From the NCBI GenBank assembly GCA_021157555.1, contig JAGGWL010000241.1:1-6710 (forward strand): DNA of 6,710 bases, given 5' to 3'. Origin of the DNA: Deltaproteobacteria bacterium (GTDB lineage Bacteria; Desulfobacterota; Desulfobacteria; Desulfobacterales; BuS5). The notes below the pieces were generated by a model that did not search any database, was not told the DNA's origin, and saw only the letters and a list, made by a program, of their open reading frames with translations. This document shows, in pieces, positions 1-5,735 of the stretch; the stretch's first letter is position 1, and each line of letters starts with the position of its first letter. A program made the translations under genes and the position numbers.

Positions 1-632
1 AGATTCACATTAACTTCTATAATCCTGCCAGCTTCATTTTTTTCAGGTTTCTTTAAGCTGCCCTCATCAATTACCTGTTTAATCTCCGGAACAGAGTCAA
101 CTATAAAATAATTTTCTTTATTATCAAACGGTTCTTTAATAAGGACAGAGCCGTACTGCCTCATTTCCTGAACTTCTTCCCTTGATTCAACTAATACTTC
201 AGGTCTTCTTTCCTGCTCATATTCTGTATATTTTTTTCCTGATTGAATAGCTTTGAGATAGTGCAAAGCTTCTGCATGATCAGGATCACATCTGACTATT
301 ATCAGAAATTCATCAATTGCCTGATCAGACAAGTTTTTGCTATATAAATCAATTCCTTTCCAAAAATGCTTCTCCACCTTTTTTTCTATTTGTTTTTTTA
401 GCTTTGATATATAAAAAGCAAATTCTTTGTTATTTAATGCCAGACTATCCGCAATTTTCCAGTAATATAAGGCTATTCTAATCTCATCTTTTTTTTCAAA
501 CTCCAGAGCTCTTGTTCTGTATTTTTCATATAATGATTCTTGAGGCTGTTGAGGTGCTTTCTGAAAGATAGCGCACCCGTAAAATAAAAAAAATATTAAA
601 GTAGACGCACAAATTAAAAACAATCTTATCAT
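1..632 (-). CDS. TPR-type putative lipoprotein (C-terminus beyond window)
   Basis: Open reading frame starting at ATG (complement of 630-632) and still open at the left edge, giving 210 residues. The N-terminus is a short signal-like segment: MIR, then a hydrophobic stretch, then FYGC with Cys20. This suggests export and lipidation, although Phe/Tyr before Gly-Cys is a poor lipobox. Residues about 36-69 and 87-125 are helical and TPR-like (for example KGIDLYSKNLSDQAIDEF followed by DPDHAEALHYL), suggesting protein-protein contacts at the periplasmic face of a membrane. After residue 135 the chain is charged (EQERRPEVLVESREEVQEM), with no recognised domain. It starts 38 bases after the stop of the adenylate cyclase on the same strand, so co-transcription is likely. 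The Shine-Dalgarno is weak (TGGA about 10 bases upstream). No specific function can be assigned; a soluble periplasmic protein is the alternative to a lipoprotein. Confidence 0.8.
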   Translation of the reverse strand, partial: MIRLFLICASTLIFFLFYGCAIFQKAPQQPQESLYEKYRTRALEFEKKDEIRIALYYWKIADSLALNNKEFAFYISKLKKQIEKKVEKHFWKGIDLYSKNLSDQAIDEFLIIVRCDPDHAEALHYLKAIQSGKKYTEYEQERRPEVLVESREEVQEMRQYGSVLIKEPFDNKENYFIVDSVPEIKQVIDEGSLKKPEKNEAGRIIEVNVN

Positions 633-633
633 A

Positions 634-653
634 TCAATTGTCCAGTCAATTGT
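634..653. repeat. Tandem TCAATTGT sites in the cyclase-lipoprotein gap
   Basis: TCAATTGT occurs at 634-641 and again at 646-653. The core CAATTG is itself palindromic, so the two sites are both direct and inverted repeats, spaced 12 bases apart (about one helical turn). The palindrome TTCCGGAA partly overlaps at 653-660. They lie just before the lipoprotein start codon. They might form a small hairpin or a protein site, but AT-rich chance matches are equally possible. Confidence 0.35.
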
Positions 654-670
654 TCCGGAAAGGCCTATTC

Positions 671-2386
671 CTAATAAATTATATCCTGCGCCTTAAAGGT
701 TTCAACCTTACCGGATAGTCCCTTTATTTTTTGCAAGGGGAGTGCTTCCACTTTAACCAATTCACGTACCTGTTCAAAAACATTTCTGCTGATTACAATT
801 TCACCTGATTTTGCCAGCCCGTTAAGGCGTGAAGCTATGTTAACAGAATCCCCTATAACAGTATATTCCATTTTTACTTGAGTACCGATATTCCCTGAAA
901 TCACAACCCCTGAATCAATGCCAATCCCGACAGAAGAAAGCAGTTTGTTGTTCTTATTCTTTCCAGCCTTAAGTAGTTCCTTTTGTATTTCAACTGCAGC
1001 CAGGACTCCTCTTTCAACATGCTTTTTGTTGTGAACCGGCACACCAAAAACAGCTAAAACGGCATCTCCAATAAATTTATCAATATATCCACCATATTTT
1101 ATAATGACATTCGTTACAATCTCAAAATACTCATTCAGCTCTTCGACTATCACTTCGGGATCTTTTGTGGCAGAATAGGAGGTAAAACCCCTGATATCAA
1201 AAAAAAGTATTGTTGCTTCATTTTTACGTCCTTTAAGCCAGGTATCTTCAGGATTTGCCATAATCATATTCAAAACTTCACAGCCAACATATTTGCCAAA
1301 AGACTCTTGCATAAATGACTTTTTTAAAAGATCTTCGCTCATTTTGTTAAAGGCTGTTGCAAGATTACCAAGCTCATCATTGCGTTTCATTTTAATTTTA
1401 TATTTGTAATTGCCTTTCCCGATTTCCTGAGTAGCAATAACAAGTTTAGTTATGGGACTAGAAAACCTGAATCCAAGAAAAACAGCTACAATAGTACTTA
1501 AAAAGACCACAACAATAGTCATAATGATAATAGATACTCTTTCATTGCTTATTGTATGCTCAATAAAATCAAGAGATACGCCTACATGAACAATTCCGAG
1601 TTTTTTATCATTAAATATAATAGGTTTGCTTAAATGCATTACACGCTCGCCGGATATAAGTTTGCTTTTAAAATAAACAATACCATTTTCCATTTCAACC
1701 TTTTCCACGTTGCAAAATCTTTTAAAGTCTGTGCCGATTTTGTTGAAATTTGAATGTGCCTTTATTACCCGATTATGATCAAGTATTGCTGCATAAAGCA
1801 GTCCTTCTATATTTGATGCCCCTTTGATTACAGTATTTAGTTGCAAAATATCATCTTCAAGCAGTGGGATTCGTGCATTATATGCATAATTATCAAGGCT
1901 GACAGTTCCTATCTTTAAAGTCTGCTGATACAGCATTTCCTTCTGCTTTCCAAGAACTACATAGCTTATGGAAAGAACCGTAATAATAATTATTATCATT
2001 GTAGCAATAGAGAGCTTTAACCAGATCGGTATGGTCGGGGCCGGAAGTTTTTCTATAAACGAACCACGTTTTTTATGAATAAGCTGATAAATATTATCCG
2101 AAAGAGATGTTACCGATATTTTATAATAATCATTTATTATTTCTACCAGCTTCGCTTCAGAAGAATAACCCAAACCAACTATTATACCACCGATCTTTAC
2201 AGCCTTGCCTAATTCTATTAATTGAGCTTGCTGCTCTTTTAAAGCTTTTTCAAGCTGATCTTCCGATATAATATTTTTTTTAATCAAAAGCTGCCCAAGA
2301 ACAATATCGTAGTCCTCTGAAGACTTTTTGAAAAAATGGACAATTTTTGATAAAATAAAAATTATGGAATTTTTTATAAATGGCAT
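671..2386 (-). CDS. Membrane class III adenylate cyclase with MshEN-like, Cache-like and HAMP domains
   Basis: 571 residues; predicted to make cAMP from ATP at the inner membrane. Residues about 26-100 resemble the MshEN / type II secretion ATPase N-terminal domain, with two 24-residue motifs (29-52 LGQLLIKKNIISEDQLEKAL, and 64-87 with IGGIIVGLGY). TM1 is about 124-146. An extracytoplasmic Cache-like sensor follows (about 147-283; ILDHNRVIKAHSN, LGIVHVGVSLDFI). TM2 is about 284-306 and HAMP about 307-360. The catalytic domain is about 388-571, with metal-binding Asp397 (FFDIRGF) and Asp441 (FIGDAV), adenine-selecting Lys437 and Asp513 (VIGDSVN), and transition-state Asn516 and Arg520. All key residues are present, so it should be active and ATP-specific rather than GTP-specific. 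The ATG at 2384-2386 has a poor Shine-Dalgarno (A-rich leader), and the first 20 residues are oddly hydrophobic, so the true start is not certain. It is divergent from the VWA gene and leads the lipoprotein gene. Confidence 0.93.
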   Translation of the reverse strand: MPFIKNSIIFILSKIVHFFKKSSEDYDIVLGQLLIKKNIISEDQLEKALKEQQAQLIELGKAVKIGGIIVGLGYSSEAKLVEIINDYYKISVTSLSDNIYQLIHKKRGSFIEKLPAPTIPIWLKLSIATMIIIIITVLSISYVVLGKQKEMLYQQTLKIGTVSLDNYAYNARIPLLEDDILQLNTVIKGASNIEGLLYAAILDHNRVIKAHSNFNKIGTDFKRFCNVEKVEMENGIVYFKSKLISGERVMHLSKPIIFNDKKLGIVHVGVSLDFIEHTISNERVSIIIMTIVVVFLSTIVAVFLGFRFSSPITKLVIATQEIGKGNYKYKIKMKRNDELGNLATAFNKMSEDLLKKSFMQESFGKYVGCEVLNMIMANPEDTWLKGRKNEATILFFDIRGFTSYSATKDPEVIVEELNEYFEIVTNVIIKYGGYIDKFIGDAVLAVFGVPVHNKKHVERGVLAAVEIQKELLKAGKNKNNKLLSSVGIGIDSGVVISGNIGTQVKMEYTVIGDSVNIASRLNGLAKSGEIVISRNVFEQVRELVKVEALPLQKIKGLSGKVETFKAQDIIY

Positions 2387-2404
2387 ATGTTTTTTTTACT
2401 ACGT

Positions 2405-2427
2405 TAGGAACGTGAACGAAACAACTT
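2405..2427 (+). repeat. Short repeat R, copy 1
   Basis: First of two closely related copies in this spacer. It reads AGGAACGTGAACGAAACAAC in its core and matches copy 2 (2535-2557) at 19 of 23 positions. The copies are in the same orientation, 130 bases apart. It sits within 20 bases of the cyclase start codon, so it is part of that gene's leader. No function is known to me. Confidence 0.65.
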
Positions 2428-2432
2428 CACCA

Positions 2433-2540
2433 TTCCTTAGAAATGTGGACAAAAGAACATCTGGTGTTTATAGAATTTCGACTACAACATGTTTTAGCAA
2501 AAAGCATACCACGCCCGATCCAAATGCCGATTCTAAGGAA
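2433..2540. repeat. 10-base inverted repeat TTCCTTAGAA / TTCTAAGGAA
   Basis: TTCCTTAGAA at 2433-2442 is exactly matched in reverse complement by TTCTAAGGAA at 2531-2540, enclosing 88 bases. The right arm runs into repeat R copy 2. The arrangement looks like the termini of a very small element, or two sites for one regulator. A long-loop RNA stem is less likely. Confidence 0.55.
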
Positions 2541-2557
2541 CGAGAACGAAATAACCT
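2535..2557 (+). repeat. Short repeat R, copy 2
   Basis: Core AGGAACGAGAACGAAATAAC; 19 of 23 bases are identical to copy 1 at 2405-2427. A more degenerate relative (15 of 19) lies downstream of the VWA gene at 5675-5693. Its last bases overlap the -35 of the candidate VWA promoter. Confidence 0.65.
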
Positions 2558-2583
2558 GGCATTACACACGATATGCGTATAAA
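2556..2583 (+). promoter_or_regulatory. Candidate sigma-70 promoter for the VWA gene
   Basis: CTGGCA (2556-2561, four of six to TTGACA), a 16-base spacer, then TATAAA (2578-2583, five of six to TATAAT). Transcription would start near 2590, inside the hairpin at 2586-2618, leaving a leader of about 85 bases. This is pattern matching only. A sigma-54 reading of TGGCA...TGC fails because GG and GC are 15 rather than 10 bases apart. Confidence 0.4.
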
Positions 2584-2585
2584 AG

Positions 2586-2618
2586 AAAACAGGAACTGAC
2601 CAATAACAGTCCTGTTTT
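2586..2618. terminator. Bulged hairpin, possible 5'-leader structure or terminator
   Basis: AAAACAGGAACTG (2586-2598) pairs with CAGTCCTGTTTT (2607-2618) over 12 pairs with one bulged A, around the eight-base loop ACCAATAA. On the plus strand only four T follow. On the minus strand the stem is followed by a longer T-rich run (TTTTCTTTTA), which fits an intrinsic terminator better there, though no gene reading leftward ends at this point. It may instead stabilise or attenuate the VWA transcript if the candidate promoter is real. Confidence 0.5.
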
Positions 2619-2620
2619 AG

Positions 2621-2670
2621 ATGAAAGTGTCTAAAGTTTAAAGTGAGCTAACATACCTAAAGTTAAGGAT
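2621..2670 (+). repeat. Composite CTAAAGT repeat, copy A (upstream of VWA gene)
   Basis: A 50-base element with three parts: left arm ATGAAAGTGTCTAAAGT (2621-2637), a 13-base middle (2638-2650), and a right arm of 20 bases (2651-2670) ending CCTAAAGTTAAGGAT. An inverted second copy lies at 5599-5664, with arms matching 16 of 17 and 18 of 20 but a different middle. Internally it is built from variants of CTAAAGT. The left arm begins a six-codon frame, MKVSKV then stop (2621-2641); I see no evidence that it is translated. Confidence 0.8.
2665..2669 (+). promoter_or_regulatory. Ribosome binding site of the VWA gene, supplied by repeat A
   Basis: AAGGA lies six bases before the ATG at 2676, a good Shine-Dalgarno at normal spacing, and supports that start codon. 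It belongs to the conserved right arm of the repeat (CCTAAAGTTAAGGAT), so the repeat contributes the translation signal. Confidence 0.7.
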
Positions 2671-2675
2671 AAAAT

Positions 2676-5426
2676 ATGAAAAATGCGATTAAAAAGCTTG
2701 CAATGGCAGATCCTGAACTTGCAGGTACTGTTTTTGAACGTCTTGAAGAGAAGGACATAGCCATCTCCTCCGCTTTAACAGAAATGATGGTAGATGAAAC
2801 CTTGTGGGGACTCTCACGTGAGATTTGTTTTGGTCATGCTGTGGCGGAAGGTTATCTAAAACTTGTAGGGGATGTCGATCCCGGGGATATTTATCTGTAT
2901 CGTGGGCTGGTACGGGATGCCGGCCTGCACGGGTCTACTTTCGGCAAAATAATGGCAATATATCTGGCACAAGTGTTATTGCGCGGAAATCACATTATTT
3001 TGGAAAAATTTTTATGCGCCGTCAAGGTTATGAGGAGCAAAGGGGAACATATATTAAACAGTCCACTTGAATCTTTGTATAATTTACTGGAAAACCATGA
3101 CCTTGAGGCTGCTTCTGCTTATTCTGATTTACTTTGCGATATTTTTGCTCAGGATCTTACCTATAACAGGTGCCGCCATTTTTTAAATACCATCCCCAAA
3201 GCAGTGCTATCTTTTTCTGCGCAAAAAAGATCGTGGCAAATAAAAGAGCTTCAGCGAGTTGTAAGGCAAAATCCTCATCTTGCAGATAATTTCCTGGAAG
3301 GGATGGAAAGGGGCCTTTATCTTTTATCCCAAGAGACGCTTGAAAGTTTTGTCTCCATCAGCCTGCAAAAATTCAGAAAAAATAAAAAACTCGGGGAAAA
3401 CTTTTTATCTTTAGAATCAAGGGCAGGAATAGATACCTGTTTTGAATTGCAGATTACCGTCTCTCTTGAAGAGATCAGACATCAGCTAAACAGGTATTTG
3501 CGTGCCAGAACAGGGCATTCTATATCCGTAGACTCTATCTCCGGGCTGCCTGACCTGTTTCGGAATGCTTCGACACAAGAGATGATGGTCTGTTCAGACG
3601 GGAAATTTATTTATCTTCCGAAAGAAATTGGTTTTTTTCAGACCAGGGACGAGAACCTCAACTTATATAAAGCCTTAACAAAACTTGAAGTCGGATACTA
3701 TGAATTCGGCACATTCGATTTTGATATAGATAGATTAAGGGATATATGTAAAATCTCTGTATCTGCTTCAAAAGAAGGCCATGAGAATATTTCAGATCTG
3801 GAATTATTCTTTTCATCATTCCCTGTCAGAAATTTGGCTGCAGATCTGTTTACTATAATGGAGCATGGCCGATTAAAGACGTTTTTAAAAAATCGTTATC
3901 CGGGTTTGATTAAGCGTACTATGCCCCTGATACAGGCTGAAGCCACACGAATATTCAAAAAAAATGATCTTTTCACTCCTGTATTTCTGCTCTATGCTTT
4001 GATAGTGCTGGATATGCCCTGTGAACAGTTTGTTAGCTCAAGTGAGCTAACGGGTCGAATAGAACAAATTGCCGATTTTTGGGAAGAGAAGATTAATAAA
4101 AATGATAATGTAGAAAAATCTGCCGAGTTTGCGGCAAAAATATATGCTGAAATGAAATATTTCTTAAAATCAGGGTTGCCTTCAGGAAGCTTGGAAGCTT
4201 CCTACAAGCCGATGAAAATACCTTTTGGACGCGCCATAATGCCTGATCTTTTTTTTTCAAAACACCTGGATTTTGAAAAAACCGCTTCAAAAGTCAGGCT
4301 TTTACTTCAAGAAAATGGGTTCAATCTATATAAATCCGAAGTTCGCAAACGACTTGTCAATAATAATGGAGCATTGACCCCGGAAGATATAGAAGAAATG
4401 ATTGTTTCCTCTGACCCCGACATCTTGTCTGGCGGCAGCCATAACCGAATCTCTGTAGATCTTTCCGGGATAGACCTTGAGGCGCTTTTGGGAAAATCAG
4501 GCATTAATCCGGTTCAGACGGATGAATTCGCCGGCCCTGTTTCAAAGTATGCTGAATGGGATTACAATCTGGGTGATTATCTTAAAAACCATGTCCGGGT
4601 ACGCGACAAAAGAATACCCTGCAAAGAGAGTACTTTTTACGATAATGTTTTAAAACAGCATAAAGGGCTCGTAAAAATGATCCGTTATTCATTCGAGCTG
4701 CTTAAGCCTGAAAGTCTTAAAATATTAAGACACTGGATAGAGGGGGATGAATTCGATTACAACGCCCTGCTTGATTTTGCAATTGATAAAAAAGCGGGTC
4801 TGACTCCTGACGACCGCCTTTATATAAAACGTATAAAACAGGAGAGAGATGTGGCGGTTCTTCTTCTTGTCGATCTGTCGCGTTCTACCGCAAACAGGCT
4901 TGAAGGATCAAAAAAACGGGTTATAGATGTTGAGAAAGAAGCTATTGTGCTATTTTGTGAGGCTCTTGATGTTGTTGGTGATTCATTTGCCATAGCCGGT
5001 TTTTCAGGTACGGGAAGATTTGGGGTGGATTACTTTAATATTAAGGGCTTTGATGAAAGCGTGGGGCCGGAAATCAAGAATAGAATTAATGCTATGGCTC
5101 CCCAGAGAAGTACCAGGATGGGAGCGGCAATCCGGCACGCTGTCAGCAGGTTGGAAAAAAAATCTTCAAAAGTTCGTTTACTCCTGATTATCGGCGATGG
5201 TTTTCCGAATGATGTTAACTACAAGCAAAAATATGCAATAGAGGATACTCGCAAAGCGATGCAGGAAGCATACTCTAAAAATATTTATGCCAAGGCAATA
5301 ACCGTTAACATTCCTGGAGACCCCATGTTGGACGACATGTATGGTGAGACACATCATAATGTTATTTCAGATATTAATGAACTTCCTGATAAACTTTTAC
5401 GTATTTACAGGTCGTTAACCTGTTAA
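2676..5426 (+). CDS. NorD/CbbO-type VWA-domain protein (MoxR-ATPase partner family)
   Basis: 916 residues, no signal peptide or membrane segment, so cytoplasmic. Residues 1-250 are helical and not recognised. Residues about 255-415 match the conserved NorD/CbbO middle region: VCSDGKFIYLP (306-315), YKALTKLEVGYYEFGTF (331-347), and IMEHGRL with RYPGLIKR (394-414). YAEWDYNLGDY (625-635) introduces the C-terminal VWA domain (about 724-916). Its metal-dependent adhesion site is intact: Asp733, Ser735 and Ser737 in DLSRS, Thr813 in STRMGAAIRHA, and Asp841 in GDGFPND. In characterised members (NorD for nitric oxide reductase, CbbO for Rubisco) the VWA protein joins a MoxR-class AAA+ ATPase (NorQ/CbbQ) to remodel a target enzyme. 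Neither ATPase nor target is present here, so the substrate is unknown and the name norD would be unsafe. The start is supported by AAGGA at 2665-2669. No clear terminator follows. Confidence 0.9.
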   Translation: MKNAIKKLAMADPELAGTVFERLEEKDIAISSALTEMMVDETLWGLSREICFGHAVAEGYLKLVGDVDPGDIYLYRGLVRDAGLHGSTFGKIMAIYLAQVLLRGNHIILEKFLCAVKVMRSKGEHILNSPLESLYNLLENHDLEAASAYSDLLCDIFAQDLTYNRCRHFLNTIPKAVLSFSAQKRSWQIKELQRVVRQNPHLADNFLEGMERGLYLLSQETLESFVSISLQKFRKNKKLGENFLSLESRAGIDTCFELQITVSLEEIRHQLNRYLRARTGHSISVDSISGLPDLFRNASTQEMMVCSDGKFIYLPKEIGFFQTRDENLNLYKALTKLEVGYYEFGTFDFDIDRLRDICKISVSASKEGHENISDLELFFSSFPVRNLAADLFTIMEHGRLKTFLKNRYPGLIKRTMPLIQAEATRIFKKNDLFTPVFLLYALIVLDMPCEQFVSSSELTGRIEQIADFWEEKINKNDNVEKSAEFAAKIYAEMKYFLKSGLPSGSLEASYKPMKIPFGRAIMPDLFFSKHLDFEKTASKVRLLLQENGFNLYKSEVRKRLVNNNGALTPEDIEEMIVSSDPDILSGGSHNRISVDLSGIDLEALLGKSGINPVQTDEFAGPVSKYAEWDYNLGDYLKNHVRVRDKRIPCKESTFYDNVLKQHKGLVKMIRYSFELLKPESLKILRHWIEGDEFDYNALLDFAIDKKAGLTPDDRLYIKRIKQERDVAVLLLVDLSRSTANRLEGSKKRVIDVEKEAIVLFCEALDVVGDSFAIAGFSGTGRFGVDYFNIKGFDESVGPEIKNRINAMAPQRSTRMGAAIRHAVSRLEKKSSKVRLLLIIGDGFPNDVNYKQKYAIEDTRKAMQEAYSKNIYAKAITVNIPGDPMLDDMYGETHHNVISDINELPDKLLRIYRSLTC

Positions 5427-5532
5427 CAAAAAGAAACGAGGGTGATGTCATAAAAATTCTCGCTTGATTTCAACAATGCTCTATGTTATTGAAGTGTTAA
5501 TAGAAAATATAGATATTGTCATAGAACCAGCA

Positions 5533-5546
5533 TGCCCTGTCGGGCA
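5533..5546. repeat. Small GC hairpin
   Basis: TGCCC, loop TGTC, GGGCA: a perfect five-base stem with a four-base loop in an otherwise AT-rich spacer. There is no following T run on either strand, so it is not a typical intrinsic terminator. Confidence 0.45.
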
Positions 5547-5598
5547 CAACAAAACATGAAAGTGCAGATTAGGAACAATACAAATATAATTGATTGAA

Positions 5599-5664
5599 AT
5601 CCTTAACTTTAGGCATGCGTAGAGACAAGGCATGCCTTGTCTCTACCACTTTAGGCACTTTCAT
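5599..5664 (-). repeat. Composite CTAAAGT repeat, copy B (inverted, with palindrome insert)
   Basis: The inverse of copy A at 2621-2670. The left end, ATCCTTAACTTTAGG (5599-5613), and the next five bases correspond to A's right arm (18 of 20). ACTTTAGGCACTTTCAT (5648-5664) corresponds to A's left arm (16 of 17). The middle is 29 bases instead of 13 and contains the 28-base palindrome. On the minus strand the ATG in the arm opens a 31-codon frame ending at 5569, which I regard as incidental. Confidence 0.8.
5619..5646. repeat. Perfect 28-base palindrome (REP-like)
   Basis: The half-site GTAGAGACAAGGCA is followed directly by its exact reverse complement, ending at 5646. As RNA or single-stranded DNA it would fold into a long stem with a minimal loop. 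Palindromes beginning GTAGAGAC and ending GTCTCTAC are, from general knowledge, a recurring intergenic repeat type in several bacterial groups. No T run follows on either strand, so termination is not its obvious role. Confidence 0.9.
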
Positions 5665-5674
5665 ATAAAAAAGT

Positions 5675-5693
5675 AACGGGGACAAAATAACTT
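5675..5693 (+). repeat. Short repeat R, degenerate copy 3
   Basis: AACGGGGACAAAATAACTT matches copies 1 and 2 (2409-2427 and 2539-2557) at 15 of 19 positions each, in the same orientation. The relationship is suggestive, since AT-rich matches of this length can arise by chance. Confidence 0.45.
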
Positions 5694-5706
5694 CCACAAT
5701 TATGAT
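5679..5706 (+). promoter_or_regulatory. Weak candidate promoter for the acyl-CoA dehydrogenase
   Basis: GGGACA (5679-5684, four of six), a 16-base spacer, then TATGAT (5701-5706, five of six). The -35 falls within repeat R copy 3. The match is marginal, and the region is AT-rich enough to produce it by chance. Confidence 0.25.
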
Positions 5707-5720
5707 TATGTAATGATGAA

Positions 5721-5725
5721 AGGAG
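5721..5725 (+). promoter_or_regulatory. Ribosome binding site of the acyl-CoA dehydrogenase
   Basis: AGGAG, ten bases before the ATG at 5736, is the strongest Shine-Dalgarno in the window and fixes the start codon of the dehydrogenase gene. Confidence 0.8.
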
Positions 5726-5735
5726 CAATAAAAAC

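Larger units (their letters stand above)
2387..2675. other. Divergent intergenic region rich in short repeats
   Basis: 289-base spacer between the start codons of the cyclase (minus) and the VWA gene (plus). It contains two copies of a 23-base repeat, a 10-base inverted repeat, a candidate promoter, a bulged hairpin and a composite repeat, each listed separately. Two overlapping plus-strand frames (ending at 2582 and 2634) have no recognisable protein similarity. One begins inside the cyclase gene, and neither is called. No convincing promoter for the cyclase was found: TTGTCC with TGAAGT 17 bases later on the minus strand is too weak to list. Confidence 0.7.
5556..5664. repeat. 109-base unit bounded by inverted ATGAAAGTGC
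   Basis: ATGAAAGTGC at 5556-5565 is exactly matched in reverse complement by GCACTTTCAT at 5655-5664. The right terminus is the outer arm of composite repeat B. This gives the block 10-base terminal inverted repeats, as in a miniature non-autonomous element, but no target-site duplication is evident. Confidence 0.5.
5427..5735. other. Repeat-rich spacer between VWA and acyl-CoA dehydrogenase genes
   Basis: 309 bases with no credible gene. From left to right it holds an unremarkable AT-rich stretch, a small GC hairpin (5533-5546), an inverted ATGAAAGTGC pair enclosing composite repeat B with its palindrome, a degenerate copy of repeat R, a weak promoter candidate and the dehydrogenase ribosome binding site. 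I see no intrinsic terminator with a T run after the VWA stop, so read-through into the dehydrogenase gene cannot be excluded. Confidence 0.7.

Noticed and set aside
2557..2577. Possible sigma-54 promoter (TGGCA...TGC)
   Set aside because: The GG and GC elements are 15 bases apart rather than the required 10.
2328..2582. Plus-strand open frame of 84 codons
   Set aside because: It begins antisense within the cyclase N-terminus and then crosses the repeat-rich spacer. The composition is low-complexity, with no recognisable domain and no ribosome binding site.
2443..2634. Plus-strand open frame of 63 codons in the divergent spacer
   Set aside because: It runs through the repeats, candidate promoter and hairpin, has no Shine-Dalgarno and no family resemblance; probably chance.
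2621..2641. Six-codon frame MKVSKV as a regulatory leader peptide
   Set aside because: It is part of the composite repeat, has no ribosome binding site of its own, and the corresponding frame in copy B does not stop at the same place.
4093..4504. Two minus-strand open frames inside the VWA gene
   Set aside because: They are shadows of a well-supported coding sequence, with no start signals or domains.
5619..5646. Palindrome as an intrinsic terminator of the VWA gene
   Set aside because: No T run follows on either strand, and it lies almost 200 bases after the stop codon.
2387..5735. CRISPR array from the repeated motifs
   Set aside because: The repeats are few, degenerate, unevenly spaced and in mixed orientation, and no cas genes are present.
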